The notes beneath the pieces were generated by a model that saw only the letters and a list, made by a program, of their open reading frames with translations, was not told the origin of the DNA and searched no databases. A DNA stretch of 64,000 nucleotides from positions 124,001-188,000 of the forward strand of contig NZ_JOII01000010.1 in NCBI RefSeq assembly GCF_000719955.1, given 5' to 3'. The number at the start of each line of letters is the position of its first letter. Position 1 is the stretch's first letter. The position numbers were made by a program, and so were the translations under genes. Shown here one piece after another: positions 33,434 to 41,875 of the stretch. The stretch is from Streptomyces albidoflavus. GTDB lineage: Bacteria > Actinomycetota > Actinomycetes > Streptomycetales > Streptomycetaceae.

Positions 33434-34249
33434 TCAGTCCAGCAGGCGGCCGTGCAGCCGGTCGCGGAGCTCGGGGGTGAGCCGCAGCCCGTCGGTCAGG
33501 TACCGCTCGGTGCCGCCCCAGGTGGCGTCGATGGTCTCGAAGGCCGCCGCGAGGTACTCGGCGCGGGCCTCGAAGAGCGGGCTGAGCAGCTCCATGACCT
33601 CGGGCGAGAGCGCGTCGGGGGAGTCGGAGGCCCGGCGTATCCGGTAGCGGCGGTGCTGCGCGTTGGACTCCAGGTAGTCCGCCTCGATCGCCTCGCGGTC
33701 CACGCCGAGCGCGAGCAGCGTGACCGCCACCGAGAGCCCCGCCCGGTCCTTGCCGGCCGCGCAGTGCATGAGCGCCGGGACGCTCTCCTCGGCGAGCGAG
33801 CGCAGCACCCGGCTGTGCTCGGTGGTGCGCCCGGTGATCATCTCGCGGTACGAGGTGGTCATCCGCAGCGCCGCCTTGCCGTCGCCGAGCAGCGAGCGGA
33901 GCTGGGGCAGGTCGCCCTCGCGGACCATCTTCCAGAAGCCCGCGCCGTCGGCCGGGTCGCTCAGCGGGATGTTGACGTTGCGCACCCCGGGCAGCTCGAC
34001 GTCGAGCCCGTCCAGGGCCCGGTCCGCGCTGTTGCGGAAGTCGAAGACGGTGTGCAGGCCGAGTCCGCTGAGGAAACCCGTGTCGGCCTCGGTGGCGTGG
34101 GCGAGGTGGCCGCTGCGGAAGAGCTGCCCGGCACGCACGCGGCGTCCGTCGGCCGTCGGCAGACCACCGACGTCACGGAAGTTCCGCACCCCGGTCAGCT
34201 CCGGCTCCGGCATCGACTCCGACCTCGTCGACGGGGACTGCTGCGTCAC
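33434..34249 (-). CDS. Tyrosine-protein phosphatase (PTP/DSP-like)
   Basis: A 271-residue phosphatase with the signature HCAAGKDRAG (CxxGKDR P-loop) near residue 165, preceded by a typical N-terminal LTGVRNFRDVGGLPTADGRRVRAGQLFRSG. This is the bacterial tyrosine/serine phosphatase type that also resembles phosphoinositide phosphatases. The GTG at 34249 has GGGAGGAG at 6 nt, giving a 17-residue Ser-rich lead before the conserved core; an inner ATG (MPEPELTG) is an alternative. It is convergent with the DUF6126-like gene and divergent from the SGNH hydrolase. Confidence 0.88.
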   Translation of the reverse strand: MTQQSPSTRSESMPEPELTGVRNFRDVGGLPTADGRRVRAGQLFRSGHLAHATEADTGFLSGLGLHTVFDFRNSADRALDGLDVELPGVRNVNIPLSDPADGAGFWKMVREGDLPQLRSLLGDGKAALRMTTSYREMITGRTTEHSRVLRSLAEESVPALMHCAAGKDRAGLSVAVTLLALGVDREAIEADYLESNAQHRRYRIRRASDSPDALSPEVMELLSPLFEARAEYLAAAFETIDATWGGTERYLTDGLRLTPELRDRLHGRLLD

Positions 34250-34473
34250 GTGGGCTCCTCCCGGTCGGCCGCCGCTCGGGTGCGGGCGGGCGCGCCTCGA
34301 CGATACGACAGGTGTTCGCACCCGGGAACGCCGTGGACGTGCGGGAACGCGCACGCGAGGGGCGCCGGGCGGCACCGCGGGGCGCACGGGAGGAGGCCGC
34401 CGGGAGCGGCCACGAGCCCGATGGGTGGCCTGCGCACCTATTCCGCCTTTGGGGGAACCTTGACCGGTGGTGT

Positions 34474-34503
34474 TTGTCACCCGCGTCAACCCCTTCCTAC
34501 GGT
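34474..34503 (+). promoter_or_regulatory. SigA/HrdB-type promoter for the SGNH hydrolase
   Basis: TTGTCA (34474-34479) and TACGGT (34498-34503) are separated by 18 nt, with a predicted start about 23 nt before the GTG at 34533. This is the best consensus promoter seen in the window. Confidence 0.6.
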
Positions 34504-34532
34504 GGCGTAACTCACTTCACGAGGTGAATGAT

Positions 34533-35327
34533 GTGCCCGTGACAGCAGAGACGACTTCCCCAGCGCCAGATTTCACCTCGTACGCGGCAGTCGGCGACAG
34601 CTTCACCGAAGGGGTGGGGGACCCTGGACCCGACGGGGCCTTCGTGGGCTGGGCGGACCGCCTGGCCGTCCTGCTCGCCGACCGGCAGCCCGAACACGCC
34701 TTCCGGTACGCCAACCTCGCGGTGCGCGGCAAGCTGCTCGACCAGATCGTCGCCGACCAGGTGCCGAGGGCCCGGGAGCTCTCGCCCGACCTGGTGACCT
34801 TCTGCGCCGGCGGCAACGACGTGATCCGCCCCGGCACCGACCCCGACGACCTCGCCGAGCGGTTCGAGAAGGCGGTCACCGCCCTCACCTCGGACGTCGG
34901 CACGGTCGTGCTGACCACCGGCTTCGACACCCGCGGGGTGCCGGTCCTCAAGCACCTGCGCGGCAAGGTCGCCACCTACAACGGTCACGTGCGCGCCATC
35001 GCCGACCGGTACGGCTGCCCCGTCCTCGACCTCTGGTCGCTGCGCTCCGTGCAGGACCGGCGGGCCTGGGACGCCGACCGGCTGCACCTGTCGGCCGAGG
35101 GCCACACCCGGGTCGCGCTGCGCGCCGGGCAGATCCTCGGGGTCGAGGTGCCCGCCGACCCCGACGAGGAGTGGCCGACCCTGCCGCCGCGCACCCCGCT
35201 CGACGGCCGCCGCGACGACATCCAGTGGGCCCGCGAGTACCTGGTGCCCTGGATCGGCCGCCGGCTGCGGGGCGTCTCCTCCGGCGACCACGTCAGCGCC
35301 AAGCGGCCCGACCTGCTGCCGCTCTGA
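34533..35327 (+). CDS. SGNH/GDSL hydrolase
   Basis: A 264-residue cytoplasmic SGNH-fold hydrolase with all four blocks: GDSFTEGVGD (Ser), the Gly/Asn blocks AVRGKL and FCAGGNDV, and the Asp-His dyad in DRLHLSAEGH. Members hydrolyse esters of lipids or acylated sugars. No signal peptide is present. Three GTG codons compete; 34533 is chosen since GAGGTGA ends 5 nt before it, with a consensus promoter 30 nt upstream. The C-terminal extension (WAREYLVPWIGRRLRG) is common in Streptomyces homologues. Substrate is unknown. Confidence 0.85.
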   Translation: MPVTAETTSPAPDFTSYAAVGDSFTEGVGDPGPDGAFVGWADRLAVLLADRQPEHAFRYANLAVRGKLLDQIVADQVPRARELSPDLVTFCAGGNDVIRPGTDPDDLAERFEKAVTALTSDVGTVVLTTGFDTRGVPVLKHLRGKVATYNGHVRAIADRYGCPVLDLWSLRSVQDRRAWDADRLHLSAEGHTRVALRAGQILGVEVPADPDEEWPTLPPRTPLDGRRDDIQWAREYLVPWIGRRLRGVSSGDHVSAKRPDLLPL

Positions 35328-35474
35328 GCCGGGGCGGACACGGGCGGCCCCACCGGCCATGCCGGCCGCCTTCCGGGGCAGAGGCCAGTGGGGCGGAGCA
35401 CCGCCCGGGCCGGATCGCCCGGGCGGCGGTTCCTGCCCGACAATGGAACACCTGACCGCTGCTCTGGAGGCACC

Positions 35475-36704
35475 GTGACCGGAATCCGTACGCCGAACCC
35501 CCTGGTCCGCGCCCTGCGGCCGGCCTCGTTCGGCGGTGATCCCGCGGGAGAGCGCCGGCGGCGCATCCTCAGCTCGCCGAACTTCGCGGACGGCTCGTTC
35601 CGCAACCCCGACGGCGTCCCGGCCACCCCCTCCGCCGCGACCCCGCGCGACCTGGTCCGCGCCTACCTGAGCAAGGAGGGCCGGGCCCGGCGTGCCCCGG
35701 CGGCCCCGATCCCGCTCCACCCCACCACCGTGGCCGACCTCGCCCGGCGGCCCGACGAGGGGCTGCGGCTCACCTGGATGGGCCACTCCAGCGTCCTCGT
35801 CGAGATCGACGGGGCGCGCCTGCTCTTCGACCCCGTCTGGGGTGAGCGGTGCTCCCCGTTCGGCTTCGCCGGGCCGCGCCGCCTCCACCCGGCGCCGGTG
35901 CCGCTGCGCGCCCTGGAGGCGGTCGACGCCGTGGTCATCTCCCACGACCACTACGACCACCTGGACATGCCGACCATCCGGGCCCTGGTCCGCACCGGCA
36001 CCGTCTTCGTGGTCCCGCTGGGGGTCGGCGCCCACCTGGAACGGTGGGGCGTCCCCGCCGGGCGGCTGCGCGAGCTGGACTGGCGCGAGGCCACCCAGGT
36101 CGCCGGGGTCACCCTGACCGCCACCCCGGCCCGCCACTTCTGCGGGCGGGGCCTGCGCAACCAGCAGCACACGCTCTGGGCCTCCTGGTCGGTCCGGGGC
36201 AGCGACCACCGGGTCTTCCACAGCGGCGACACCGGCTACTTCCCCGGCTTCCGGGACATCGGCGCCGAGCACGGTCCCTTCGACGCGACGATGATCCAGA
36301 TCGGCGCGTACAGCGAGTTCCTGCCGCACAGCCGGGGCGGGGCGACCCGCGACCCGGGCCCCTGGCCCGACATCCACATGACGCCCGACGAGGGGCTGCG
36401 CGCCCACCTCGACATCCAGGGCGGCGCGCCGCACGGCGTCCTGCTCCCGATCCACTGGGGCACCTTCAACCTGGCCCTGCACCCCTGGGAGGAACCGGCC
36501 GAGCGCACCCTGCTCGCCGCCCACCGCGCGGGCCAGCAGGTCATCACCCCGCTCCCCGGCGAGCCGGTGATCCCGGCGCACGCGCCCGCCGCCGACCCCT
36601 GGTGGCGCGCGGTCGCGGCGACGACCCCCGGGGAGGGCTGGGCCGCCTGGCCGCCGGCCGGGGAGCAGCTCGACGCGCTGGACCTGGCGGCCCCCGAGCG
36701 CTGA
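35475..36704 (+). CDS. MBL-fold metal-dependent hydrolase (UlaG/NAPE-PLD-like)
   Basis: A 409-residue metallo-beta-lactamase-fold protein. The metal motif SHDHYDHLD (HxHxDH variant) lies near residue 158, with GHSSVLVEIDG before it, a later ARHF and SGDTGY, and a C-terminal PIHWGTF. This layout matches the NAPE-PLD/UlaG type hydrolases of phosphodiester or lactone bonds. GTG 35475 follows GGAGG at 4 nt. The C-terminal 60 residues (VIPAHAPAADPWWRAV...) include WP motifs of unknown role. No signal sequence is seen. Confidence 0.82.
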   Translation: MTGIRTPNPLVRALRPASFGGDPAGERRRRILSSPNFADGSFRNPDGVPATPSAATPRDLVRAYLSKEGRARRAPAAPIPLHPTTVADLARRPDEGLRLTWMGHSSVLVEIDGARLLFDPVWGERCSPFGFAGPRRLHPAPVPLRALEAVDAVVISHDHYDHLDMPTIRALVRTGTVFVVPLGVGAHLERWGVPAGRLRELDWREATQVAGVTLTATPARHFCGRGLRNQQHTLWASWSVRGSDHRVFHSGDTGYFPGFRDIGAEHGPFDATMIQIGAYSEFLPHSRGGATRDPGPWPDIHMTPDEGLRAHLDIQGGAPHGVLLPIHWGTFNLALHPWEEPAERTLLAAHRAGQQVITPLPGEPVIPAHAPAADPWWRAVAATTPGEGWAAWPPAGEQLDALDLAAPER

Positions 36705-36707
36705 GCC

Positions 36708-37061
36708 TCACCGCGGCAGGCTGGCCCGGTCCTCGCGCAGGGCCCGGGCCGGTACGGCGAGCCGGGGCAGGTCGAGGTGGACCACGGACTGCCCGGCGAC
36801 CGTACCGGTGCCCTTGAGCGGGGCCGCGCGGTAGGCGATGTCGGCGGGGCGCAGTTCCCGGGTGCCCCGCCACAGCAGGCGGCGCAGCTCCGCGTCGCTC
36901 ATCGCCTCGTCCACGCTCACGCTGCCGGTCACCGCGTCAAGGACGCCCTTGAGCCCGAGCGGACCGCCGGCCCCGGCGCGGAGCCCGGCTCGCCCCTTGC
37001 CGAACGCCTCCTCGACGCCCGCGCCGCCCAGGCGGCGCGGGTGCTGCGCGGCTGCGGCTGA
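36708..37061 (-). pseudogene. Remnant of an LCP (LytR-CpsA-Psr) family gene, C-terminal part
   Basis: The reading frame ends in sequences typical of the end of Streptomyces LCP ligases: GGPLGLKGVLDAVTGSVSVDE, MSDAELRRLLWRGTRELRPADI, then GTGTVAGQSVVHLDL. The N-terminal two thirds (membrane anchor, catalytic Arg/Asp residues) are absent, and the region immediately upstream belongs to another gene. No start or ribosome site is convincing. It looks like a decayed or rearranged copy. A short unrelated ORF is the alternative. Confidence 0.5.
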
Positions 37062-37120
37062 CCTCTCCCCGGCAGGACGCGCCAGGCCTGGCACCTGGGC
37101 CTCTTGCTAAGGTCCCCGCC

Positions 37121-37477
37121 ATGTCCGTCACCCAGTCAGCTCCGGGCTCCGCGACGGCGGCACGGGACAACCGTGCCGCCCGGGTCAGTGCCTACGCCGT
37201 CGTCCTCGCGGCGTTCGTCGGAGGCGGCGGCTACGTGCCCGCCGCGCTCTTCCTCCCGCTGACGCTCACGTGGACGGCCGTGATCCTCCTTTGCGGGGTC
37301 ACCGCGATCGTCGCGGGCCACGTCGCCCGCTTCCGCGCCAAACGCCTTGGCCTGCGCGGTCGCTGGCTCGCCCTCGCCGGGATCGTCGGCGGCTGGATCT
37401 GCGTCCTGGTGGCCGTGCTGGCGCTCGCGGCCGTGGTCGGCGTGATCGGCGGACTGGCCGTACTCATCGACTCCTGA
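37121..37477 (+). CDS. Small membrane protein (DUF4190-like)
   Basis: A 118-residue protein with a short polar N-terminus and three hydrophobic spans (VSAYAVVLAAFVGGG, LTLTWTAVILLCGVTAIVAGHVA, GGWICVLVAVLALAAVVGVIGG) separated by a basic loop (RFRAKRLGLRGR). The pattern resembles DUF4190 proteins. A -10-like TAAGGT lies 7 nt before the ATG, so the mRNA may be leaderless. It ends convergently, overlapping the dienelactone-hydrolase-like gene by 14 nt. Function unknown. Confidence 0.7.
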   Translation: MSVTQSAPGSATAARDNRAARVSAYAVVLAAFVGGGGYVPAALFLPLTLTWTAVILLCGVTAIVAGHVARFRAKRLGLRGRWLALAGIVGGWICVLVAVLALAAVVGVIGGLAVLIDS

Positions 37478-38057
37478 GGCCGCTCTCGCCGTGCGCGGCG
37501 AGGAAGGCGAGCGCCCGCTCGTTCAGCAGAGCGGCGGCCTCCGGGTCGTGGGCAGGCAGGGACGAGTCCGCGAAGAGGTGCCGGTCCCCGGGGTACAGGA
37601 ACAGCTCCGCGTCGGCCGACTCCGCGACGAGCCGGTCGGCGGCGTCGCGGTCCTCGGCGAAGAACGGATCGGCCTCCAGCCCGTGGACCTGCACCGGTAC
37701 GCCCTGCGGCCAGGCGGTGCCGAACTCCGTGACGGGGATGCAGGCGTCGACCAGGAACGCGCCCCGCGCGTCCGGCCGGGTCTGCGCGAGCTTCTGGGCG
37801 GGGAGCACGCCGAGGGAGAAGCCGGCGTAGAAGACGTCACCGGGCAGCTGCCCGGCCGCGCGCACGCCGCGCTCGGTGATCTCGCCGAAGCCGATGCCCT
37901 CGACGTGGGCGCCGCCCTCCTCCAGCGAGCCGAAGAGGCGCCCTTCGAAGAGGTCCGGGGTGTGGACCGTGTGACCTGCCGCCCGGAGACCGTCGGCGAA
38001 CGCGACGACGCCGGGAGTCAGCCCCTGCGCGTGGTGGAACAGGACGACCTCTGCCAT
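37464..38057 (-). CDS. Dienelactone hydrolase-like alpha/beta hydrolase
   Basis: A 197-residue alpha/beta hydrolase of the dienelactone hydrolase type. N-terminal EVVLFHHAQGLTPGV fits the oxyanion region. The nucleophile elbow reads YAGFSLGV with Ser rather than the Cys of classical dienelactone hydrolase; the acid is in HGLEADPFF, the His in YPGDRHLFAD. Short length indicates a minimal fold. ATG 38057 is used; the in-frame ORF extends farther but is not coding-like. Its tail overlaps the small membrane gene. Substrate is unknown. Confidence 0.85.
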   Translation of the reverse strand: MAEVVLFHHAQGLTPGVVAFADGLRAAGHTVHTPDLFEGRLFGSLEEGGAHVEGIGFGEITERGVRAAGQLPGDVFYAGFSLGVLPAQKLAQTRPDARGAFLVDACIPVTEFGTAWPQGVPVQVHGLEADPFFAEDRDAADRLVAESADAELFLYPGDRHLFADSSLPAHDPEAAALLNERALAFLAAHGESGLRSR

Positions 38058-38475
38058 GCCCGCGGCCCTTGCCTCTCGCTCATCCGGCGCCCCCGTCGGA
38101 CGCATGTGCGGAGGGTAACCCCCAAGGGGTGACCGTGTCCGTCGTACGGCCTCGCGCGCCGCCTCGCCGGCTGGCCTCCATCGACCTTCGAACCCTTGTC
38201 CCCTTTCGGATTTCGGGCTGGTGTGCGAGCTGTCGTCCGAGGGTGGGGTGCTGCCGGTCCAAGTGGTCAACTGCCCACCGCACGGGATGCTTTGATGACT
38301 ACCGTGTGTGCTCGTCAGGTCGCGCGGAGCCCACGCCAGGGTCTCCCCGTTGCCCTCGCGGACCGGCGTCGCATGCCCGCCACGCATCGCGCGCTTCCGG
38401 GCCGCGCCCCACCAGGAGCCCCGCTACCGCACCCCCGCCCCACGCCGGACCGGGGGGTTTCTTCCGAGGACGTCG
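38058..38475. other. Divergent intergenic region before the conservon
   Basis: About 420 nt with no supported gene; ORFs here are antisense-type shadows. It must hold promoters for the hydrolase (minus) and cvnA (plus). The ribosome site CGAGGA ends 5 nt before cvnA. I see no convincing -35/-10 pair or dyad. Confidence 0.5.
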
Positions 38476-40413
38476 ATGTCACAACTACGCGCACCGGCCG
38501 CCAACCGGGCGGACCGCCGTGAGGGCGGCGGCCGGCACGGCAAGGCCGCCCAGCAGCTCCCCGAGGCGCACATACGGCCTCAGCTGCTGCGGATCGCGGT
38601 CCTGCCGGCCGTCGCGGTCTCCCTCGGCGGCGCCGCCGCGGTGCTCTTCGCGCTGCGTTCCGCCGACGGCGGCGGAACCGCCTCCCCGCTGCTCTGGGCG
38701 ATCCTCGCCGGCGCCGCCGCCGTGGCCCTCACCGGGATCGCCGTCGCCGCCGTCGCCGCCGACCGCACCGCGCGGAACATCCTGGACCGCGCCGCGCAAC
38801 TCCGCCGCACCAGCGCCCGCAACCAGGCCGAACTGCGCGATGTCCTCGACGCCCTCCGCCGGGGCGAGCAGCCCACCGCCCAGCAGCCGCCCCTCGCCCC
38901 GCGCGGCGACGGCTTCGACCTGCTCGGCGAGGAACTCCACCGCGCCCACCGGATGGCCGTCCACGCCGTGGTCCAGGCCGCCCAGCTCTCCAGCCAGGCC
39001 GGCAGCGAACAGAAGGTCGAGGTCTTCGTCAACCTCGCCCGGCGCCTGCAGTCCCTCGTCCACCGCGAGATCCAGCTCCTGGACGAACTGGAGAACCAGG
39101 TCGAGGACCCCGACCTGCTCAAGGGCCTCTTCCACGTCGACCACCTCTCCACCCGCATCCGCCGCCACGCCGAGAACCTCGCCGTCCTCGGCGGCGCGAT
39201 GTCCCGCCGCCAGTGGAGCAGGCCGGTCTCCATGACCGAGGTGCTGCGCTCCGCCATCGCCGAGGTCGAGCAGTACTCGCGGGTCAAGCTGGTGCCCCCG
39301 ATCGACGGGGACGTACGCGGCCACGCCGTCGCCGACACCATCCACCTCCTCGCCGAACTGGTCGAGAACGCCACGGTGTTCTCCGCCCCCCACACCCAGG
39401 TCCTGCTGCGCGCCAGCCGCGTCGCCGCCGGGGTCGCCGTCGAGGTCGAGGACCGGGGCCTGGGCATGCCCGGCGACGAGCAGCGCCGGATGAACGCCCT
39501 GCTCGCCGACCCCGACCAGGTCAACGTCGCCAGCCTCCTCCAGGACGGCCGCATCGGCCTGTACGTGGTCGCCACCCTCGCCCGGCGCCACGGCATCGCG
39601 GTCCGCCTCCAGTCCAACATCTACGGCGGGACCCAGGCCGTCCTGGTGCTCCCCGCCACCCTGCTCGGCACGGTGCCCGACGCCCAGCCCGCCCCCGAGT
39701 CCCTCCCCGGCACGGCGGCGCCGGCCGCCCTCACCGGCGCCCCGGCGGCCGGTCAGCCCCTGCCCGACGTACCGCCGCCAGGACCCGTGGCCGAGCAGCC
39801 GCTCGGGCCGCCCGCCCCGGCCCCGGTTCCGCCCGTAGTCGACGAGGAGCCCGCGCCGGCCGCCCCGTCCTTTGTCCCCGACCCCCCGGTGCCGGTCGCC
39901 CCGGACGAGGCTCCGGCGCCGCGCCCCGCCCCCGCCGACGGCACCCCGCCGCCCCTGCCGACCCGCACCACCCGGCGGCAGACGGCCCCCCGGGGCCAGC
40001 ACGCGGCGCCGCCCGAGGCCGGTCCCGAGCCGCGCGCCACCGTGCCCGGCCCGCGCACCCTGCCGGTCCGCGACACCCAGGAGCAGCGGCCGACCCCCGC
40101 CGAGGCCCGCCCCGGCATCCGGCCCGAGCACCGGGACACCGTCGAGGCCAACGCCGCCTCCCCCCTCGTCCTCGGCAGCACCCTCCAGGACCAGCCGCCC
40201 GAGCGGCCCAGCCTGCCCCGCCGCCGCGCCCAGGAACACCTCGCCCCGCAACTGCGCGACGGACCCGTCGCCCGCACCGGCGAACTGCCCCACGTCAGCC
40301 ACGACCCCGGGCTGATGGCCGCGTTCCGGCGGGGGATCGGCCTCGCCGAGACCCAGGACGAGCGCCCCGCCCACCCCGCGCCCGACAGCGGCCCCGCCCA
40401 CCGGTCCGGGTGA
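38476..40413 (+). CDS. cvnA: Conservon sensor-kinase-like protein CvnA
   Basis: A 645-residue protein: two N-terminal membrane spans (about residues 35-90), a coiled helical region (ELHRAHRMAVHAVVQAAQLSS... LARRLQSLVHREIQLLDELE), a HATPase_c domain (LLAELVENATVFSAP; RGLGMPGDEQ; RIGLYVVATLARRHGI), and a long Pro-rich disordered tail of about 230 residues. CvnA lacks a normal dimerisation histidine domain but binds nucleotide. In conservons it works with CvnB-CvnD as a membrane-associated, G-protein-coupled-receptor-like complex. ATG 38476 has CGAGGA at 5 nt. The operon continues at 40496. Confidence 0.93.
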   Translation: MSQLRAPAANRADRREGGGRHGKAAQQLPEAHIRPQLLRIAVLPAVAVSLGGAAAVLFALRSADGGGTASPLLWAILAGAAAVALTGIAVAAVAADRTARNILDRAAQLRRTSARNQAELRDVLDALRRGEQPTAQQPPLAPRGDGFDLLGEELHRAHRMAVHAVVQAAQLSSQAGSEQKVEVFVNLARRLQSLVHREIQLLDELENQVEDPDLLKGLFHVDHLSTRIRRHAENLAVLGGAMSRRQWSRPVSMTEVLRSAIAEVEQYSRVKLVPPIDGDVRGHAVADTIHLLAELVENATVFSAPHTQVLLRASRVAAGVAVEVEDRGLGMPGDEQRRMNALLADPDQVNVASLLQDGRIGLYVVATLARRHGIAVRLQSNIYGGTQAVLVLPATLLGTVPDAQPAPESLPGTAAPAALTGAPAAGQPLPDVPPPGPVAEQPLGPPAPAPVPPVVDEEPAPAAPSFVPDPPVPVAPDEAPAPRPAPADGTPPPLPTRTTRRQTAPRGQHAAPPEAGPEPRATVPGPRTLPVRDTQEQRPTPAEARPGIRPEHRDTVEANAASPLVLGSTLQDQPPERPSLPRRRAQEHLAPQLRDGPVARTGELPHVSHDPGLMAAFRRGIGLAETQDERPAHPAPDSGPAHRSG

Positions 40414-40495
40414 GGCGACGCCCCACTGCCCACCGCAGTCCCCACGTTCCCGTAGCCCCACAGGTTCCCCCATGTATGCAAGGAGTCGATCCACC

Positions 40496-40930
40496 ATGGC
40501 GAGCGATGCGCCGACCGGCCATGCCTCCGACCTCGACTGGCTGTTGAGCGGACTGGTCCAGCGGGTCCCGCACACCCACAGTGCCGTGCTGCTCTCCGCC
40601 GACGGTCTGGTCAAGTCCCTGCACGGCCTCGACCCGGACAGCGCCGACCACCTCGCCGCCCTCGCCTCGGGGCTCTACTCGCTCGGCCGCAGCGCCGGGG
40701 CGCGCTTCGGCGAGGGCGGCGACGTGCGCCAGGTCGTCGTCGAACTCGACAGCAGCCTGCTCTTCGTTTCCACCGCCGGGTCGGGCACCTGCCTGACCGT
40801 GCTGGCCGGACGCGAGGCCGACGCCGCCGTCCTCGGCTACGAGATGACGATGCTCGTCAAGAGCGTCCGGCCGTACCTGGTGACCCCGCCGCGCCGGCAG
40901 GCCCCCGAACCCACGGCGATGAGGAACTGA
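40496..40930 (+). CDS. cvnB: Conservon roadblock/LC7 protein CvnB
   Basis: A 144-residue roadblock/LC7 domain protein (LDWLLSGLVQRVPHTHSAVLLSADGL, residues 10-35, then GSGTCLTVLAGREADAAVLGYEMTML). The C-terminal Pro-rich tail is short. In eukaryotes roadblock domains help regulate small GTPases; in conservons CvnB is the likely GTPase-activating or scaffold partner for CvnD. ATG 40496 follows AAGGAG at a rather long 11 nt; an upstream in-frame ATG at 40472 is possible. It ends 2 nt before cvnC. Confidence 0.93.
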   Translation: MASDAPTGHASDLDWLLSGLVQRVPHTHSAVLLSADGLVKSLHGLDPDSADHLAALASGLYSLGRSAGARFGEGGDVRQVVVELDSSLLFVSTAGSGTCLTVLAGREADAAVLGYEMTMLVKSVRPYLVTPPRRQAPEPTAMRN

Positions 40931-40932
40931 CC

Positions 40933-41304
40933 ATGGCCCTCCCGCAGGACGGGCCCTGGCTGGACGACGCGGCCGGGCGCCTCGTCCGCCCGTACACCGT
41001 CAGCGGCGGCCGGACCCGACCGACGACCGCGCTGGACCTGATGTCCCTGGTGATGTCCACCGGCACCCAGCCGCTCGGCTACCTCGGTCCCGAACACAGC
41101 GACGTCCTCGGGCTCTGCGAGGCGCCCACCTCCGTCGCCGAGGTCGCCGGGCAGCTGCGGCTGCCCGCCGTCGTCACCAAGGTCCTCCTCTCCGACCTGG
41201 TCGACTGCGGCGCCCTGACCACCCGGGCCCCCGACTACTTCCACCACCCCACCGACCGGTCCCTGCTGGAGGCAGTGCTCGATGGACTACGACGACGGCT
41301 CTGA
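40933..41304 (+). CDS. cvnC: Conservon DUF742 protein CvnC
   Basis: A 123-residue protein matching DUF742: an N-terminal RLVRPYTVSGGRTRP segment, then a winged-helix-like core (ALDLMSLVMSTG..., CEAPTSVAEVAGQLRLPAVVTKVLLSDLVDCGALTTR). CvnC is always coded between CvnB and CvnD. ATG 40933 starts 3 nt after the cvnB stop with GATGAGGAAC upstream. It overlaps cvnD by 23 nt, so production of the two is linked. Its biochemical activity is not known. Confidence 0.93.
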   Translation: MALPQDGPWLDDAAGRLVRPYTVSGGRTRPTTALDLMSLVMSTGTQPLGYLGPEHSDVLGLCEAPTSVAEVAGQLRLPAVVTKVLLSDLVDCGALTTRAPDYFHHPTDRSLLEAVLDGLRRRL

Positions 41305-41875
41305 CCCCTTTCCCACCGCGCTCAAGATCCTGGTCGCGGGCGGGTTCGGGGTCGGGAAGACCACCTTCGTGGGCGCGGTCAGCGAGATCGCCCCGCTCAG
41401 CACCGAGGAGCTCCTCACCACCATCAGCGCCGAGACGGACAGCCTGGAGGGCGTGGAGAACAAGACCACCACCACGGTGGCGATGGACTTCGGCCGCATC
41501 ACCCTCGACAGCCGCCACGTCCTGTACCTCTTCGGCACGCCGGGCCAGGAGCGCTTCTGGTTCATGTGGGACGAGCTGTCCGAGGGCGCGCTCGGCGCCG
41601 TCGTCCTCGCCGACACCCGGCGGCTGGAGGACTGCTTCGCCGCCGTCGACTTCTTCGAGCAGCGCGGGATGAGCTTCGTCGTCGCCGTCAACGAGTTCGA
41701 CGGCGCCCACCGCTACGGCCCCGAGGAGGTGCGCGCCGCCCTCGACCTCGGCATCCACGTCCCCGTCATCCGCTGCGACGCCCGCATCTCCAGCTCGGCC
41801 GTGCAGACGCTGCTCACCCTGGTACGCCACCTCCTCGCCGGACACCCCGCCGAGAGCCAAGGAGCGCCCCTGTGA
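41282..41875 (+). CDS. cvnD: Conservon small GTPase CvnD
   Basis: A 197-residue Ras-like GTPase. P-loop GGFGVGKTT lies at residues 20-28; switch regions follow, including LFGTPGQERFWFMW (G3 motif DxxG-like). The G4 motif VAVNEFDG differs from the usual NKxD, as in other CvnD proteins. It overlaps cvnC and the next gene start by 4 nt (GTGA). CvnD is thought to act as a G-protein switch of the conservon complex. Confidence 0.94.
   Translation: MDYDDGSDPFPTALKILVAGGFGVGKTTFVGAVSEIAPLSTEELLTTISAETDSLEGVENKTTTTVAMDFGRITLDSRHVLYLFGTPGQERFWFMWDELSEGALGAVVLADTRRLEDCFAAVDFFEQRGMSFVVAVNEFDGAHRYGPEEVRAALDLGIHVPVIRCDARISSSAVQTLLTLVRHLLAGHPAESQGAPL

Noticed and set aside
36777..37061. Plus-strand open frame over the LCP remnant
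   Set aside because: The translated product is low-complexity and antisense to the LCP-like frame, with no ribosome site.
38196..38522. Short open frames in the gap before cvnA
   Set aside because: None has a ribosome site or a recognisable product; codon usage looks non-coding.
39700..40413. Pro-rich region at the end of cvnA as a tandem repeat or separate gene
   Set aside because: It is an uninterrupted continuation of cvnA, typical of CvnA disordered tails; no true periodic repeat is seen.
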